Below are positions 38,488 to 46,506 of a DNA stretch of 64,000 nucleotides, in pieces. The notes beneath the pieces are model-generated. The model searched no databases. It was not told the DNA's origin and was given only the letters and a program-made list of their open reading frames with translations. Positions within the stretch are counted from its first letter, which is position 1, and each line of letters opens with the position of its first letter. Both the position numbers and the translations under genes were made by a program. Origin of the DNA: Achromobacter spanius (GTDB lineage Bacteria > Pseudomonadota > Gammaproteobacteria > Burkholderiales > Burkholderiaceae_B); NCBI RefSeq assembly GCF_029637605.1, contig NZ_CP121261.1:2790001-2854000 (forward strand), in the 5' to 3' direction.

Positions 38488-39282
38488 TTACAGCTTTTCA
38501 GTTTCGCCCGATTTGGGCTGCCACTTCATCAAGCGCTTTTCACCGATGCCGACGATATAGTCCAGCACCAGCGCAAACGCGGTCAGCACCACGATGCCCG
38601 CGAACACGGTGTTCACGTCGAACGTGCCTTCCGCTTGCAGGATCAGGTAGCCCACGCCCCTTGCCGAGCCCAGGTATTCCCCCACCACCGCGCCCACGAA
38701 GGCCAGGCCCACGGACGTATGCAGGCTGGAAAATACCCAGCTGGTGGCCGACGGCAGGTAGACGTGGCGCAGCAACTGGCGCTTGCGCGCGCCCAGCATG
38801 CGGGCATTGTCGAGCAAGGTTGGGCTGACTTCGCGCACGCCCTGGTAGACGTTGAAGAACACGATGAAGAACACCAGCGTGACCGCCAGCGCCACCTTCG
38901 ACCAGATACCCAAGCCGAACCACATCCCGAAGATGGGCGCCAGAATGACGCGCGGCATCGAGTTGGCGGCCTTGATGTAGGGATCAAGGATCGCGCTTGC
39001 GCGGGGCGACAAGCCCAGCCACAGGCCAAAGACCAAACCAGCGATGGTGCCGATGAAAAAGGCCAGCACGGTTTCCGTCAGGGTGACCCACAGGTGCGCG
39101 TAGATGTCGGCGTTGGTGACGAACCAGGCCCAGATGCGGCCCCAGACCTTCAACGGCTCACCAAAGAAGAACGCCACCTGGGAATCGCGCGACGCGAATT
39201 GCCAGACGCCCAGGATGACAACCAGCAGCAACAGTTGCCAGAAGCGCAAGCTGGCCTTACCAGATTTTAATAACTTCGACAT
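38488..39282 (-). CDS. Nitrate/sulfonate/taurine-type ABC transporter permease
   Basis: This 264-aa inner-membrane permease has about six helices and the SsuC/TauC-like pattern. An N-terminal helix (FWQLLLLVVILGVWQFAS) is followed by HLWVTLTETVLAFFIGTIAGLVFGLWLG. The cytoplasmic coupling loop reads LDNARMLGARKRQLLRHVYLPSATSWVF, and FVGAVVGEYLGSARGVGYLILQAEG is conserved. It starts 3 bp after the ATPase stop and is the last gene of a minus-strand operon with CoA-transferase, binding protein and ATPase. A GGCGCGGCCGCGCC palindrome (38468-38481) lies just beyond its stop, between it and bphO. Confidence 0.92.
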   Translation of the reverse strand: MSKLLKSGKASLRFWQLLLLVVILGVWQFASRDSQVAFFFGEPLKVWGRIWAWFVTNADIYAHLWVTLTETVLAFFIGTIAGLVFGLWLGLSPRASAILDPYIKAANSMPRVILAPIFGMWFGLGIWSKVALAVTLVFFIVFFNVYQGVREVSPTLLDNARMLGARKRQLLRHVYLPSATSWVFSSLHTSVGLAFVGAVVGEYLGSARGVGYLILQAEGTFDVNTVFAGIVVLTAFALVLDYIVGIGEKRLMKWQPKSGETEKL

Positions 39283-39285
39283 ACC

Positions 39286-40095
39286 TCAGGCTCGCTTCTG
39301 TTGGGCATAGCCCTTGAGCACTTCTTCGCGCAGCACCGCCCAGATGGCCGAGTGCAGTTCGACAAAGCGCGGGTGGACGCGTACCTCGGCCACGTCACGG
39401 GGACGCGGCAGGTCAATGACGAATTCCCCGATAGGGTGCGTGCCCGGGCCGGCGGACAACACGATCACGCGGTCGCTCATCGCAATGGCTTCGTCCAGGT
39501 CATGCGTGATGAACAGCACGGCCTTGCGCTTGGCCATCCAGAGGTCCAGGACTTCGTTTTCCATCAGCTGGCGCGTCTGGATGTCCAGGGCGGAGAACGG
39601 TTCGTCCATCAGGATGATGTCGGGGTCGCGGATCAGCGTCTGGGCCAGCATGGCGCGCTTGCGCATGCCGCCTGACATCTGATGCGGATAGCGGGCTTCA
39701 AAGCCGCCCAGCCCCACCCGGCGCATCCACTCGCGACCGCGCTCCAGCCCTTCGGCACGCGGCACGCCGGCGAAGTCCAGGCCGGCCACCACGTTGTCCA
39801 GCGCGCTGCGCCAGGGCAACAGCGCTTCGCCCTGGAACATGTAGCCCGCGCGTGCGTTGATGCCGGACAAGGGTTGCCCGAAGACCTTCACCTGCCCGCT
39901 CGACGGCGCCAGCAAGCCGGCGCCGACGTTGAGCAGGGTGGACTTGCCGCAGCCGGTCGGGCCCACTACCGACACGAACTCGCCCGGCGCAATGGCCAGG
40001 CTCGTGTCACTGACGGCGGTGTAGCGCTGCGACCGGTCGTCGCGCGAAACAAAGGTGCAACTGATGTTTTCCAGCGATAGTGCGGCTTCAGCCAT
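39286..40095 (-). CDS. Nitrate/sulfonate/taurine-type ABC transporter ATPase
   Basis: This 269-aa ATPase energises the neighbouring permease. It shows Walker A VGPTGCGKST, Q-loop YMFQGEALLPWRSALDNVVAG, signature MSGGMRKRAMLAQ (the SSGGM variant usual in this subfamily), Walker B IILMDEPFSALD and the switch VLFITHDLDEAIAMSD. The start at 40095 lies eight bases inside the end of the binding-protein gene, a coupling overlap; a longer frame upstream is just the overlap region read further. Confidence 0.94.
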   Translation of the reverse strand: MAEAALSLENISCTFVSRDDRSQRYTAVSDTSLAIAPGEFVSVVGPTGCGKSTLLNVGAGLLAPSSGQVKVFGQPLSGINARAGYMFQGEALLPWRSALDNVVAGLDFAGVPRAEGLERGREWMRRVGLGGFEARYPHQMSGGMRKRAMLAQTLIRDPDIILMDEPFSALDIQTRQLMENEVLDLWMAKRKAVLFITHDLDEAIAMSDRVIVLSAGPGTHPIGEFVIDLPRPRDVAEVRVHPRFVELHSAIWAVLREEVLKGYAQQKRA

Positions 40096-41128
40096 TGGCG
40101 TACTTCTCGTTGGCGCGGCGGGCGAAGTCGTTGGTCCAGGCTTTCGACGGATCAATCTTCGACGCGTTGAACTCTGCCTGGTACGCGGCCAGCGCCTTGA
40201 GCGCGGTAGCCGCGCCGTCCTCGGGGATCATGCCGTCGGGCGACAGGCCTTCCAGGCTGGCCGAGATGGCGGCTTTGTAGATGGCCGGGTCGCCCAGCAG
40301 GTAGGTTTCCGGCACGATCTTGGCGATTTCGTCGGGACCCGCCTTCTGAATCCACTTGTCGGCGCGCACCATCGCGTTGGCCAGCGCCTGCGTGGTATTC
40401 GGGTTGGCGTCGATGAACGCTTGTGGGGCATACAGGGAACCCGCCGGCATGTTGCCGCCGAAGATCTCCTGCGTGTCTTTAAGCGTGCGCGTGTCGACAA
40501 TGATCTCGATCTCGCCCGGCATCTGCAACATCGACACCACGGGGTCGGTGTTGGAGATGGCGTCGATCTGACCGCTGCGCAACGCCGTCACGGCACCCGC
40601 GCCGGCGCCCACGCCGATGATGGACACGTCGGAGGCCTTCAAGCCATGCTTGGCCAGGAAGAAGCTGACCACCATGTTGGTGGACGAACCTGGCGCGGTC
40701 ACGCCGATCTTCTTGCCCTTGAGGTCAGCGGCGCCCTTGTAGTTGGGCAGGTTTTTCTTGGACACGCCCACGCCGATCATCGGCGCGCGGCCTTGCAGCA
40801 CGAAGGCGCGGTAGGCCTGACCCTTGGACTGCATCGACAGCGTGTGTTCGAAGGCGCCCGAGACGATGTCGGCGCTGCCGCCCACCACGGCTTGCAGGGC
40901 CTTGGAGCCGCCCGCGAAGTCGGCGATGCTGACGTCCAGCCCTTCGTCCTTGAAGTAGCCGCGGGCTTCCGCGATGGACAGCGGGAGGTAATAGATCAGG
41001 GGCTTGCCGCCCACGGCGATCTGAACCTTGGTCTTTTCAAGCTTCTGGGCCCGCACGATGGCGGGGGCCATGCCCATGACGCCGGCGGCGCCAGCCATCT
41101 TGAGCAAGTCACGGCGAGTAACTGACAT
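40088..41128 (-). CDS. Tat-exported ABC transporter substrate-binding protein
   Basis: This 346-aa periplasmic protein belongs to the NMT1/THI5-SsuA group. Its N-terminus carries a twin-arginine signal, SVTRRDLLKMAGAAGVMG, ending near IVRAQ, so it is exported folded. The mature part has GGKPLIYYLPLSIAEARGYFKDEGLDV and FAGGSKALQAVVGGSADIVSG, the usual substrate-cleft region, and DLKGKKIGVTAPGSSTNMVV. GGAGAC precedes the ATG. Its partner CoA-transferase lies 12 bp upstream, hinting that the ligand is an organic acid activated to a CoA ester, rather than nitrate or taurine. Confidence 0.92.
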   Translation of the reverse strand: MSVTRRDLLKMAGAAGVMGMAPAIVRAQKLEKTKVQIAVGGKPLIYYLPLSIAEARGYFKDEGLDVSIADFAGGSKALQAVVGGSADIVSGAFEHTLSMQSKGQAYRAFVLQGRAPMIGVGVSKKNLPNYKGAADLKGKKIGVTAPGSSTNMVVSFFLAKHGLKASDVSIIGVGAGAGAVTALRSGQIDAISNTDPVVSMLQMPGEIEIIVDTRTLKDTQEIFGGNMPAGSLYAPQAFIDANPNTTQALANAMVRADKWIQKAGPDEIAKIVPETYLLGDPAIYKAAISASLEGLSPDGMIPEDGAATALKALAAYQAEFNASKIDPSKAWTNDFARRANEKYANG

Positions 41129-41140
41129 TGGGTTGTCTCC

Positions 41141-42400
41141 TTAGTTGTCGGGTTTACCGATAGCGCCGGTCTTCGCCAGCTCTTCAATAGCCGCTGAATC
41201 ATACCCCAGCGCTTTCAGGACTTCCTCGGTATGTTCCCCTAATTTGGGGCCTACCCAGCGCGTCTGGCCAGGGGTTTCCGACAGCTTGGGAACCACCGCC
41301 GGAAGCTTCACGGGGCTGCCATCGGCTAGCTGATGTTGTTCGATCATGCGGCGCGCCAGGAACTGTGGATCGCTGAACATATCGGCCACGCTGTAGATCT
41401 TTCCGACCGGCACATCGGCCGCTTTGAGCGTGCCCAGCGCGTCTTCGATGTTGCGCCCGTTGCACCATTGCTGGATCGCGCCGTCGATCTCTTCCACGCG
41501 GCGCGCACGGCCGTCGTTGCGCACCAGATCGGGGTCTTCGGCCAGGTCGTCGCGGCCGATGGCGCGCATCAGGCGGTGAAAGATGGCGTCGCCATTGCCC
41601 GCGATGACGATGTTCTGGCCGTCGCGGGTGGTGTAGGTGTTGGATGGCACGATGCCCGGCAGCGCGCCGCCGGTGCGCTCACGCACCACGCCGGCCACGT
41701 CGTATTCGGGCACCAGGCTTTCCATCATGTTGAAGACGGCTTCGTACAAGGCCACGTCCACCATCTGCCCCTGCCCGGCCTGGCAAGCATCGCCTGTCTT
41801 GCCGTTCCAGCGGCCGCCGGTGGCGTCGCGGTGGCGCAGCGCCATCATGGCGCCGATCACGCCATGCAGCGCGGCGATGGAGTCGCCGATGGAAATGCCG
41901 ACCCGCAGCGGGGGCCGGTCGGGGTGGCCCGAGACATAGCGCAGGCCGCCCATGGATTCGCCGATGGCGCCGAAGCCGGGCTGGTCTTTCATGGGGCCCG
42001 TCTGGCCGTAGCCCGACAGCCGCACCATGATCAGCGCCGGGTTGATGGCGCGCAGTTGTTCAAAACCCAAGCCCCACTTTTCCAGCACGCCGGGCCGGTA
42101 GTTCTCGACCACGACATCGGCGTCCAGCGCCAGCTTGCGGGCAATTTCCTGGGCGCGCGGGTCTTTCAGATTGAGGGCGATGGATTGCTTGTTGCGCGCC
42201 TGTACCGTCCACCAGAGCGAATTGCCCTCGTGCAGATGCCGCCAACTGCGGATGGGGTCGCCACCGCCCGTGCCATCCGGCCCGTGCGGCGTTTCCACCT
42301 TGATGACGTCGGCGCCGAATTCGCCGAAGATGCGCGCGGCAAAGGGGCCGGCGATTAGCGTGCCGAGTTCCAGGACTTTCAGTCCGGTCAGCGCTGACAT
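41141..42400 (-). CDS. CaiB/BaiF CoA-transferase (second paralogue)
   Basis: This 419-aa family III CoA-transferase is closely related to the one at 274-1467. It shares VLELGTLIAGPFAARIFGEFGADVIKVE, QARNKQS, SGYGQTGP and the catalytic Asp (D173 in VGISIGDSIA). It differs by a 13-residue insertion around WNGKTGDACQAG before QMVDVALYE and by a longer GPDGTGGGDP loop. It is the first gene of the operon that continues with the Tat-exported binding protein, ATPase and permease, so transporter and activating enzyme are made together. recR lies 72 bp upstream on the same strand. Confidence 0.93.
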   Translation of the reverse strand: MSALTGLKVLELGTLIAGPFAARIFGEFGADVIKVETPHGPDGTGGGDPIRSWRHLHEGNSLWWTVQARNKQSIALNLKDPRAQEIARKLALDADVVVENYRPGVLEKWGLGFEQLRAINPALIMVRLSGYGQTGPMKDQPGFGAIGESMGGLRYVSGHPDRPPLRVGISIGDSIAALHGVIGAMMALRHRDATGGRWNGKTGDACQAGQGQMVDVALYEAVFNMMESLVPEYDVAGVVRERTGGALPGIVPSNTYTTRDGQNIVIAGNGDAIFHRLMRAIGRDDLAEDPDLVRNDGRARRVEEIDGAIQQWCNGRNIEDALGTLKAADVPVGKIYSVADMFSDPQFLARRMIEQHQLADGSPVKLPAVVPKLSETPGQTRWVGPKLGEHTEEVLKALGYDSAAIEELAKTGAIGKPDN

Positions 42401-42472
42401 GGTTTGTCTTCCTCACGTTTCTTGCCGCGCCGGTACGTTGCCGGGGGCTGTTTTAACGTTGCGAGCCTTGGG

Positions 42473-43081
42473 TCAGGTGGTCTTGCGCTCCATCAGCGCC
42501 CAGGCGATGGTGCCGGCGTCCACGTATTCAAGTTCACTGCCCGCCGGTACGCCACGCGCCAGGCGTGTGACGCGCAGGCCGCGTTCACCCAGCGCTTCGC
42601 CCAGGAAGTGGGCCGTGGTTTCGCCTTCGGCAGTGAAGTTGGTGGCCAGGATGACCTCCTGCACCACCCCGTCGGTGGCGCGCTTGATGACGCGGTCGAA
42701 ATCAAGTTCGCGCGGGCCGATGCCCTCAAGCGGCGCCACCCGGCCCATCAGCACGTAGTACAGGCCACGGTAGCCGTGGCTGGACTCGATCATGTTCTGG
42801 TCGGCTGGCGTTTCCACGATGCACAAGAGCGACGGATCGCGCTTGGGGTTGGCGCAAGTGCCGCAGACCTCGTCTTCGGAAAAGCTGTTGCAACGGGCGC
42901 AATGCTTCAGGTCCCGCACCGCGCCGGCCAAGGCCCGCCCCAGCATGTCCGCGCCTTGCGGGTCATGCTGCAACAGGTGATAAGCCATGCGCCGGGCTGA
43001 TCGGACGCCCACGCCGGGCAGGCGCCGCAGCGCCTCGATCAGGGACACCAGCGGTTCAGGTTCAGGCAGTAAGGGATCCAT
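42473..43081 (-). CDS. recR: Recombination mediator RecR
   Basis: This 202-aa protein loads RecA with RecF/RecO at gapped DNA. The N-terminal helix-hairpin-helix is [24 protein letters not shown]. The zinc finger is [16 protein letters not shown], and the Toprim domain has [31 protein letters not shown] and the C-terminal [18 protein letters not shown] block. It lies 36 bp after ybaB in the widespread dnaX-ybaB-recR order. Confidence 0.97.
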   Translation of the reverse strand: MDPLLPEPEPLVSLIEALRRLPGVGVRSARRMAYHLLQHDPQGADMLGRALAGAVRDLKHCARCNSFSEDEVCGTCANPKRDPSLLCIVETPADQNMIESSHGYRGLYYVLMGRVAPLEGIGPRELDFDRVIKRATDGVVQEVILATNFTAEGETTAHFLGEALGERGLRVTRLARGVPAGSELEYVDAGTIAWALMERKTT

Positions 43082-43117
43082 TGCAGCCCAGGGCAGCCTT
43101 TGATCAGAACGGCAGCT

Positions 43118-43429
43118 TCATGCCCGGGGCAGGGGCATGCCGGCGGTGACGCCCGCCATCTTTTCCTGCGACGTGGTTTCGGCCTTGCGCAGCGCGTCGT
43201 TGAACGCGGCGGCAACCAGGTCTTCCAGCATGTCCTTGTCGTCGCCCAGCAGCGACGGGTCGATCACGACGCGCTTGACGTCGTGGCGGCAGGTCATGGT
43301 GACCTTGACCAGGCCGCCGCCCGAGGCGCCTTCGACCAGGATCTCGGCCAGCGCGTCTTGCGCCTTCTTCATGTTTTCCTGCATCTGCTGCGCCTGGCGC
43401 ATCAGGCCGGCCAGTTGTCCTTTCATCAT
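43118..43429 (-). CDS. ybaB: YbaB/EbfC nucleoid-associated protein with frameshifted C-terminus
   Basis: This small DNA-binding protein bends or bridges DNA and is found between dnaX and rec[28 protein letters not shown] is the dimer helix, and [23 protein letters not shown] the beta-sheet. The predicted product is 103 aa and ends [13 protein letters not shown]. In a one-base-shifted frame the usual ending PGMKLPF and a stop at 43104-43106 follow. The shift is best explained by one G missing from the run at 43126-43129 (CTG-CCC-CCG-GGC expected on the minus strand). With that base restored the protein would be 108 aa. The lost residues are outside the core, so function may survive. Confidence 0.9.
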   Translation of the reverse strand: MMKGQLAGLMRQAQQMQENMKKAQDALAEILVEGASGGGLVKVTMTCRHDVKRVVIDPSLLGDDKDMLEDLVAAAFNDALRKAETTSQEKMAGVTAGMPLPRA

Positions 43430-43473
43430 GATGGATGTTCCTTGAACGAGGGGAATAAGAGATGGCCGCCGCG

Positions 43474-45921
43474 TCAGGCAGCGGCCGGGGGATCAACGTG
43501 GCGGATGGAGTCGGGGACGACATGGCCCCCGAAATCGGCCAACAACGCTTGCACGAAGGGATCGACGGCCACCGCATCTTCGGCGGCCTGCTGACGCGCG
43601 GCGCGTTCGGCTTTGGCGACCGCGTGCGCGGTGTCGTCGCCGGTAATGCCGACTTGCACGTCCAACCGGATGCCCTGGCCGAAATGTTCGCACAAGACGG
43701 TTTGCAAACGCACCCGGCTTTCGCTTTCGGCCAGCGTCTTGACGGCCACGCGCAGCACGATGGCATCACCCTGCACGCCGGCCCATTCGCTTTGCCGCGC
43801 CAGTTCCGCCGCCAAGCCGGTGACGGGCAGGCGCGCGGCCAATTCGGGCCAGCCGGCCTGCGTCATGTCAGACATGCGCGCGCGCGAGGTGCGCTTGCGC
43901 GACGAGGCGGGGGCTTCACGGCGGGCTGCGGGTGGCGGCGCCACCGAGGGCGCGCTGGCCAGCGTTTCAAATTCGTCGTCGTCCGGGTTGGACGTGAAAC
44001 CGCCCTCCGGCACAAAGCCGCCTTCGGCTTCAAACGGGATTTCTTCGTCAACCCAGGACGGCGGGCCGTCGTCGGCGGCCGGCGCGGCGGCCAACACGGC
44101 CGCAACCGCGGGCGTGACCGCCAACGCGGCGGAACCCGGGCCCTTGGCGGCAGCGTCGACGGTGGATGCGGCGGCGGCCGTAGCAGCAGCGGACTCGACG
44201 GTAGCGGCGGCAGCGGCGTCAAAGGCGGGCGCGGCGGGGGACGGCTCTGGCGTGGATTCGAGAGCAGGCGCTGGCGCCGCTTGTGCGGTCGGCGTCGCGC
44301 CCGGCAGATCTTCCCACGGCGGCACGCTGTCTGGCGCGGGCGTCGCTGCCGTTGCGGCTGTGGCCGATTGCGGCGAGGCTTGGCGCGCGGGTTCGGGAGT
44401 GTCCTGCAGAGAAGCTTGTGGCGTCGGCGCGGTGGGTGCGGAAGCCGCCTGGGCAGATTCGGGAACCGGCGTGGCGGACACGGGCGCCGCGCGGGCAGAT
44501 TCGGGAACCGGCGTGGCGGGCACGGGCGCCGCCTGGGCAGGTTCGGAAACCGGCGTGGCGGACGCGACCGTTGCCTGCGGCGCGGGTTCGGTCACTACGG
44601 CTGGCGCGGGTGCCGCCGTGGGCTCGATCACCGAGGCCGCCGCGCGAGCCGCTGCGGGTTCAGCCACAGAAGCAGCAACGGGCGCATCCATCGGCGCAGC
44701 GACGGCTGCGGCGGCGGGCGCCGCAGCAGGTGCAACCCCGGCCGCCGCAACAACGGCTTCCTGCGCGGAAGCCGCAGCCGGTTCCGCCGCCTGGCGGGCC
44801 GGCGTGGCAGGCGCTTCCAATGCAGTCTGCGGACCGGCGTCGCCATTGAGCGCCAGCATGCGCAGGCAGGCCATGATGAAGCCCGCATACTCGTCCGGCG
44901 CCAGCGTCAGTTCGCCGCGGCTATGCACGGCCACTGAATAGAACAACTGGACGGCGTCGGGATGCAGGCTTTGGGCCAGCCGAGCAATGTCGGCGGCCAG
45001 CGGGTCTTCGGCAGGCGTGACGCCCGTGACGCGCTGTTCGATCGCCACGCGCGACAGCAGCACGGCCAGATCAGCCAGCGCCCCCGCGTACGACAGCCCG
45101 CGTATGGCCAGCTCATCCGCCACGGCCAACACGCTTTTGGCGTCACCCGCCGACAAGGCATCAAGCAGACGCACCAGATGACGCTGGTCGATAGTGCCGA
45201 GCATGCCGCGCACGGCGTCCTCGGTCATGTTGCCGGCGCTATAGGCAATGGCTTGGTCGGTGAGCGACAAGGCATCGCGCATCGAACCCTGTGCGGCCTG
45301 GCCGATCAGGCGCAAGGCCGGCACTTCAAAGGCGACTTCTTCGTGGCCCAGCACCGCTTGCAGATGCCCGACGATGGAGTCGGCCGGCATCTGCTTCAAA
45401 TTGAACTGCAGGCAGCGCGACAGCACCGTCACCGGGATCTTTTGCGGATCGGTGGTGGCCAGGATGAATTTGACGTGGGGGGGCGGTTCTTCCAGCGTCT
45501 TCAACATGGCGTTGAAGGCGTGGCCGGTCAGCATGTGCACTTCGTCGATCATGTAGACCTTGAAGCGCCCCGCGCCCGGCGAGTACACCGCCTGTTCGAG
45601 CAACTGCGTCATTTCCTCGACGCCGCGGTTCGAGGCCGCATCCAGCTCCAGGTAGTCAACAAAGCGCCCGGCGTCGATTTCCGTACAAGCGCGGCAGACG
45701 CCACAAGGCTTGGACGTAATGCCGGTTTCACAGTTGAGAGACTTGGCCAGGATGCGGGACAAGGTGGTCTTGCCCACGCCCCGCGTGCCGGTAAACAACC
45801 AGGCATGGTGCAGGCGTTGGGTGTCGAGCGCATGAGTCAGCGCGCGGACCACGTGATCCTGTCCCACGAGGGTATCGAACGATCTCGGCCGCCACTTGCG
45901 GGCCAGTACCAGATAAGTCAT
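43474..45921 (-). CDS. dnaX: DNA polymerase III subunits tau/gamma
   Basis: This 815-aa clamp-loader subunit is longer than the E. coli tau protein. Residues 1 to about 370 are the AAA+ domains: Walker [10 protein letters not shown], a zinc site [16 protein letters not shown], Walker [10 protein letters not shown] and sensor 1 [11 protein letters not shown]. Residues about 370-640 form an Ala/Pro/Val/Glu-rich linker with 14-aa repeats. The C-terminal tau domain (from about 690, [25 protein letters not shown]) should bind DnaB and the polymerase core. I saw no A-rich slippery heptamer of the E. coli type, so a gamma form by that route is not evident. It precedes ybaB and recR. Confidence 0.96.
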   Translation of the reverse strand: MTYLVLARKWRPRSFDTLVGQDHVVRALTHALDTQRLHHAWLFTGTRGVGKTTLSRILAKSLNCETGITSKPCGVCRACTEIDAGRFVDYLELDAASNRGVEEMTQLLEQAVYSPGAGRFKVYMIDEVHMLTGHAFNAMLKTLEEPPPHVKFILATTDPQKIPVTVLSRCLQFNLKQMPADSIVGHLQAVLGHEEVAFEVPALRLIGQAAQGSMRDALSLTDQAIAYSAGNMTEDAVRGMLGTIDQRHLVRLLDALSAGDAKSVLAVADELAIRGLSYAGALADLAVLLSRVAIEQRVTGVTPAEDPLAADIARLAQSLHPDAVQLFYSVAVHSRGELTLAPDEYAGFIMACLRMLALNGDAGPQTALEAPATPARQAAEPAAASAQEAVVAAAGVAPAAAPAAAAVAAPMDAPVAASVAEPAAARAAASVIEPTAAPAPAVVTEPAPQATVASATPVSEPAQAAPVPATPVPESARAAPVSATPVPESAQAASAPTAPTPQASLQDTPEPARQASPQSATAATAATPAPDSVPPWEDLPGATPTAQAAPAPALESTPEPSPAAPAFDAAAAATVESAAATAAAASTVDAAAKGPGSAALAVTPAVAAVLAAAPAADDGPPSWVDEEIPFEAEGGFVPEGGFTSNPDDDEFETLASAPSVAPPPAARREAPASSRKRTSRARMSDMTQAGWPELAARLPVTGLAAELARQSEWAGVQGDAIVLRVAVKTLAESESRVRLQTVLCEHFGQGIRLDVQVGITGDDTAHAVAKAERAARQQAAEDAVAVDPFVQALLADFGGHVVPDSIRHVDPPAAA
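44452..44577 (-). repeat. 42-bp tandem repeats in the dnaX linker
   Basis: Three copies of a 42-bp unit (starts 44452, 44494, 44536) differ at only a few bases. They encode 14-residue repeats of the form A(Q/R)AAPV(P/S)ATPVPES. The period is in frame, so copy-number change would only lengthen or shorten the linker. Confidence 0.85.
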
Positions 45922-45962
45922 GGCTGGATTGTAGAGCCTGTTTCGCGTGCTGGCTGAAATGC

Positions 45963-46020
45963 AAAGGGGACGGGCTTATTCCCGTGGAACGAATCCCTGG
46001 AAAATAACCCCGTCCCCCTT
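45963..46020. repeat. Imperfect palindromic element upstream of dnaX
   Basis: AAGGGGACGGG with TTATTCC on the left mirrors GGAAAATAA with CCCCGTCCCCCTT on the right, around a 16-base centre. The arms differ by single-base bulges. It lies 43-100 bp before the dnaX start and would form a large hairpin in a dnaX leader read through from the RNA gene. Confidence 0.6.
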
Positions 46021-46021
46021 G

Positions 46022-46062
46022 AAAGCGAAGGGCCATGAACTGAAATCATGACCCTTTGCTTT
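46022..46062 (-). other. Hairpin directly 3' of the SRP RNA gene
   Basis: Arms 46022-46038 and 46046-46062 are 17 bases each with two mismatches and a 7-base loop. It begins 8 bases after the SRP RNA 3' end. No T run follows on the minus strand, so it could be a weak terminator or a processing stop. Confidence 0.5.
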
Positions 46063-46069
46063 GAAGAAT

Positions 46070-46176
46070 CCGGTTGGCGAGCCTTACTCCGGCACTGACC
46101 CTAAACGACTATGGCTGCTTCGTTCCCGACCTGACCAGGTTCACCGTCGAACCATGCGGAGGGGCCCGCCAACCGG
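46070..46176 (-). ncRNA. ffs: Signal recognition particle 4.5S RNA
   Basis: The minus strand carries the conserved small SRP RNA apical domain: GGTGAACC, CTGGTCAGG, the GGAA tetraloop in TCGGGAACGA, and AAGCAGCC. The ends CCGGTTGGCG (5') and CGCCAACCGG (3') pair to close a single long hairpin of about 107 bases. The RNA binds Ffh and directs membrane-protein translation to FtsY. A position just upstream of dnaX is common for ffs. Confidence 0.93.
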
Positions 46177-46235
46177 AATTCTAGCAGAGCTGCGCTTCGC
46201 TTGCTTGCTTGCAGCCTTCCGGTTGGCGGGCCCCT
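46160..46235. repeat. 17-bp inverted copy of the ffs 5' end
   Basis: The first 17 bases of the SRP RNA (minus strand of 46160-46176) recur in opposite orientation at 46219-46235, with 42 bp between. A transcript starting upstream of ffs could pair the two and compete with SRP RNA folding. Confidence 0.75.
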
Positions 46236-46506
46236 GTGGGGCGGTATGTTGCCCCCTCCCCGGCCCTCCCCCCGAGGGGGAGGGGGTGATGGCTTTGCTT
46301 CGCTTGCCATTTTTGGCTCGCTTCGCTTTGCCTTGCTTGTCTCGGCTCGCTTGCTCGCGGGATGGGTGAAGCACTTGCTCGCAGGATGGGTGAAGCACTT
46401 GCTCGTAGGATGGGTGAAGCGCGGGTTGGCCGTCAGAAGAAAACACGTCGTCTACGCGCGTAACCCATCTGCCACATACATCACACCACCCTCCCCCCAA
46501 CATCCC
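46177..46506. repeat. 330-bp non-coding repeat-rich region between ffs and addA
   Basis: No gene is seen. Besides the inverted ffs copy it holds a REP-like GC hairpin at 46252-46286 (CCCCCTCCCC with GGGGAGGGGG), CTTCGCTTGC-type short repeats around 46190-46350, and three 24-bp tandem repeats at 46351-46422. Such material is typical of intergenic repeat elements rather than a coding remnant. Confidence 0.6.
46351..46422. repeat. Three 24-bp tandem repeats
   Basis: The units start at 46351, 46375 and 46399 and share TTGCTCG-(C/T)-(G/A)-GGATGGGTGAAGC-(A/G)-C. Only single-base differences separate the copies. Confidence 0.9.

Noticed and set aside
43474..45921. A programmed frameshift in dnaX to make gamma
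   Set aside because: No A-AAA-AAG-type slippery run is visible on the coding strand.
46351..46422. A CRISPR array
   Set aside because: The three 24-bp units are directly abutting with no spacers and no cas genes lie nearby.
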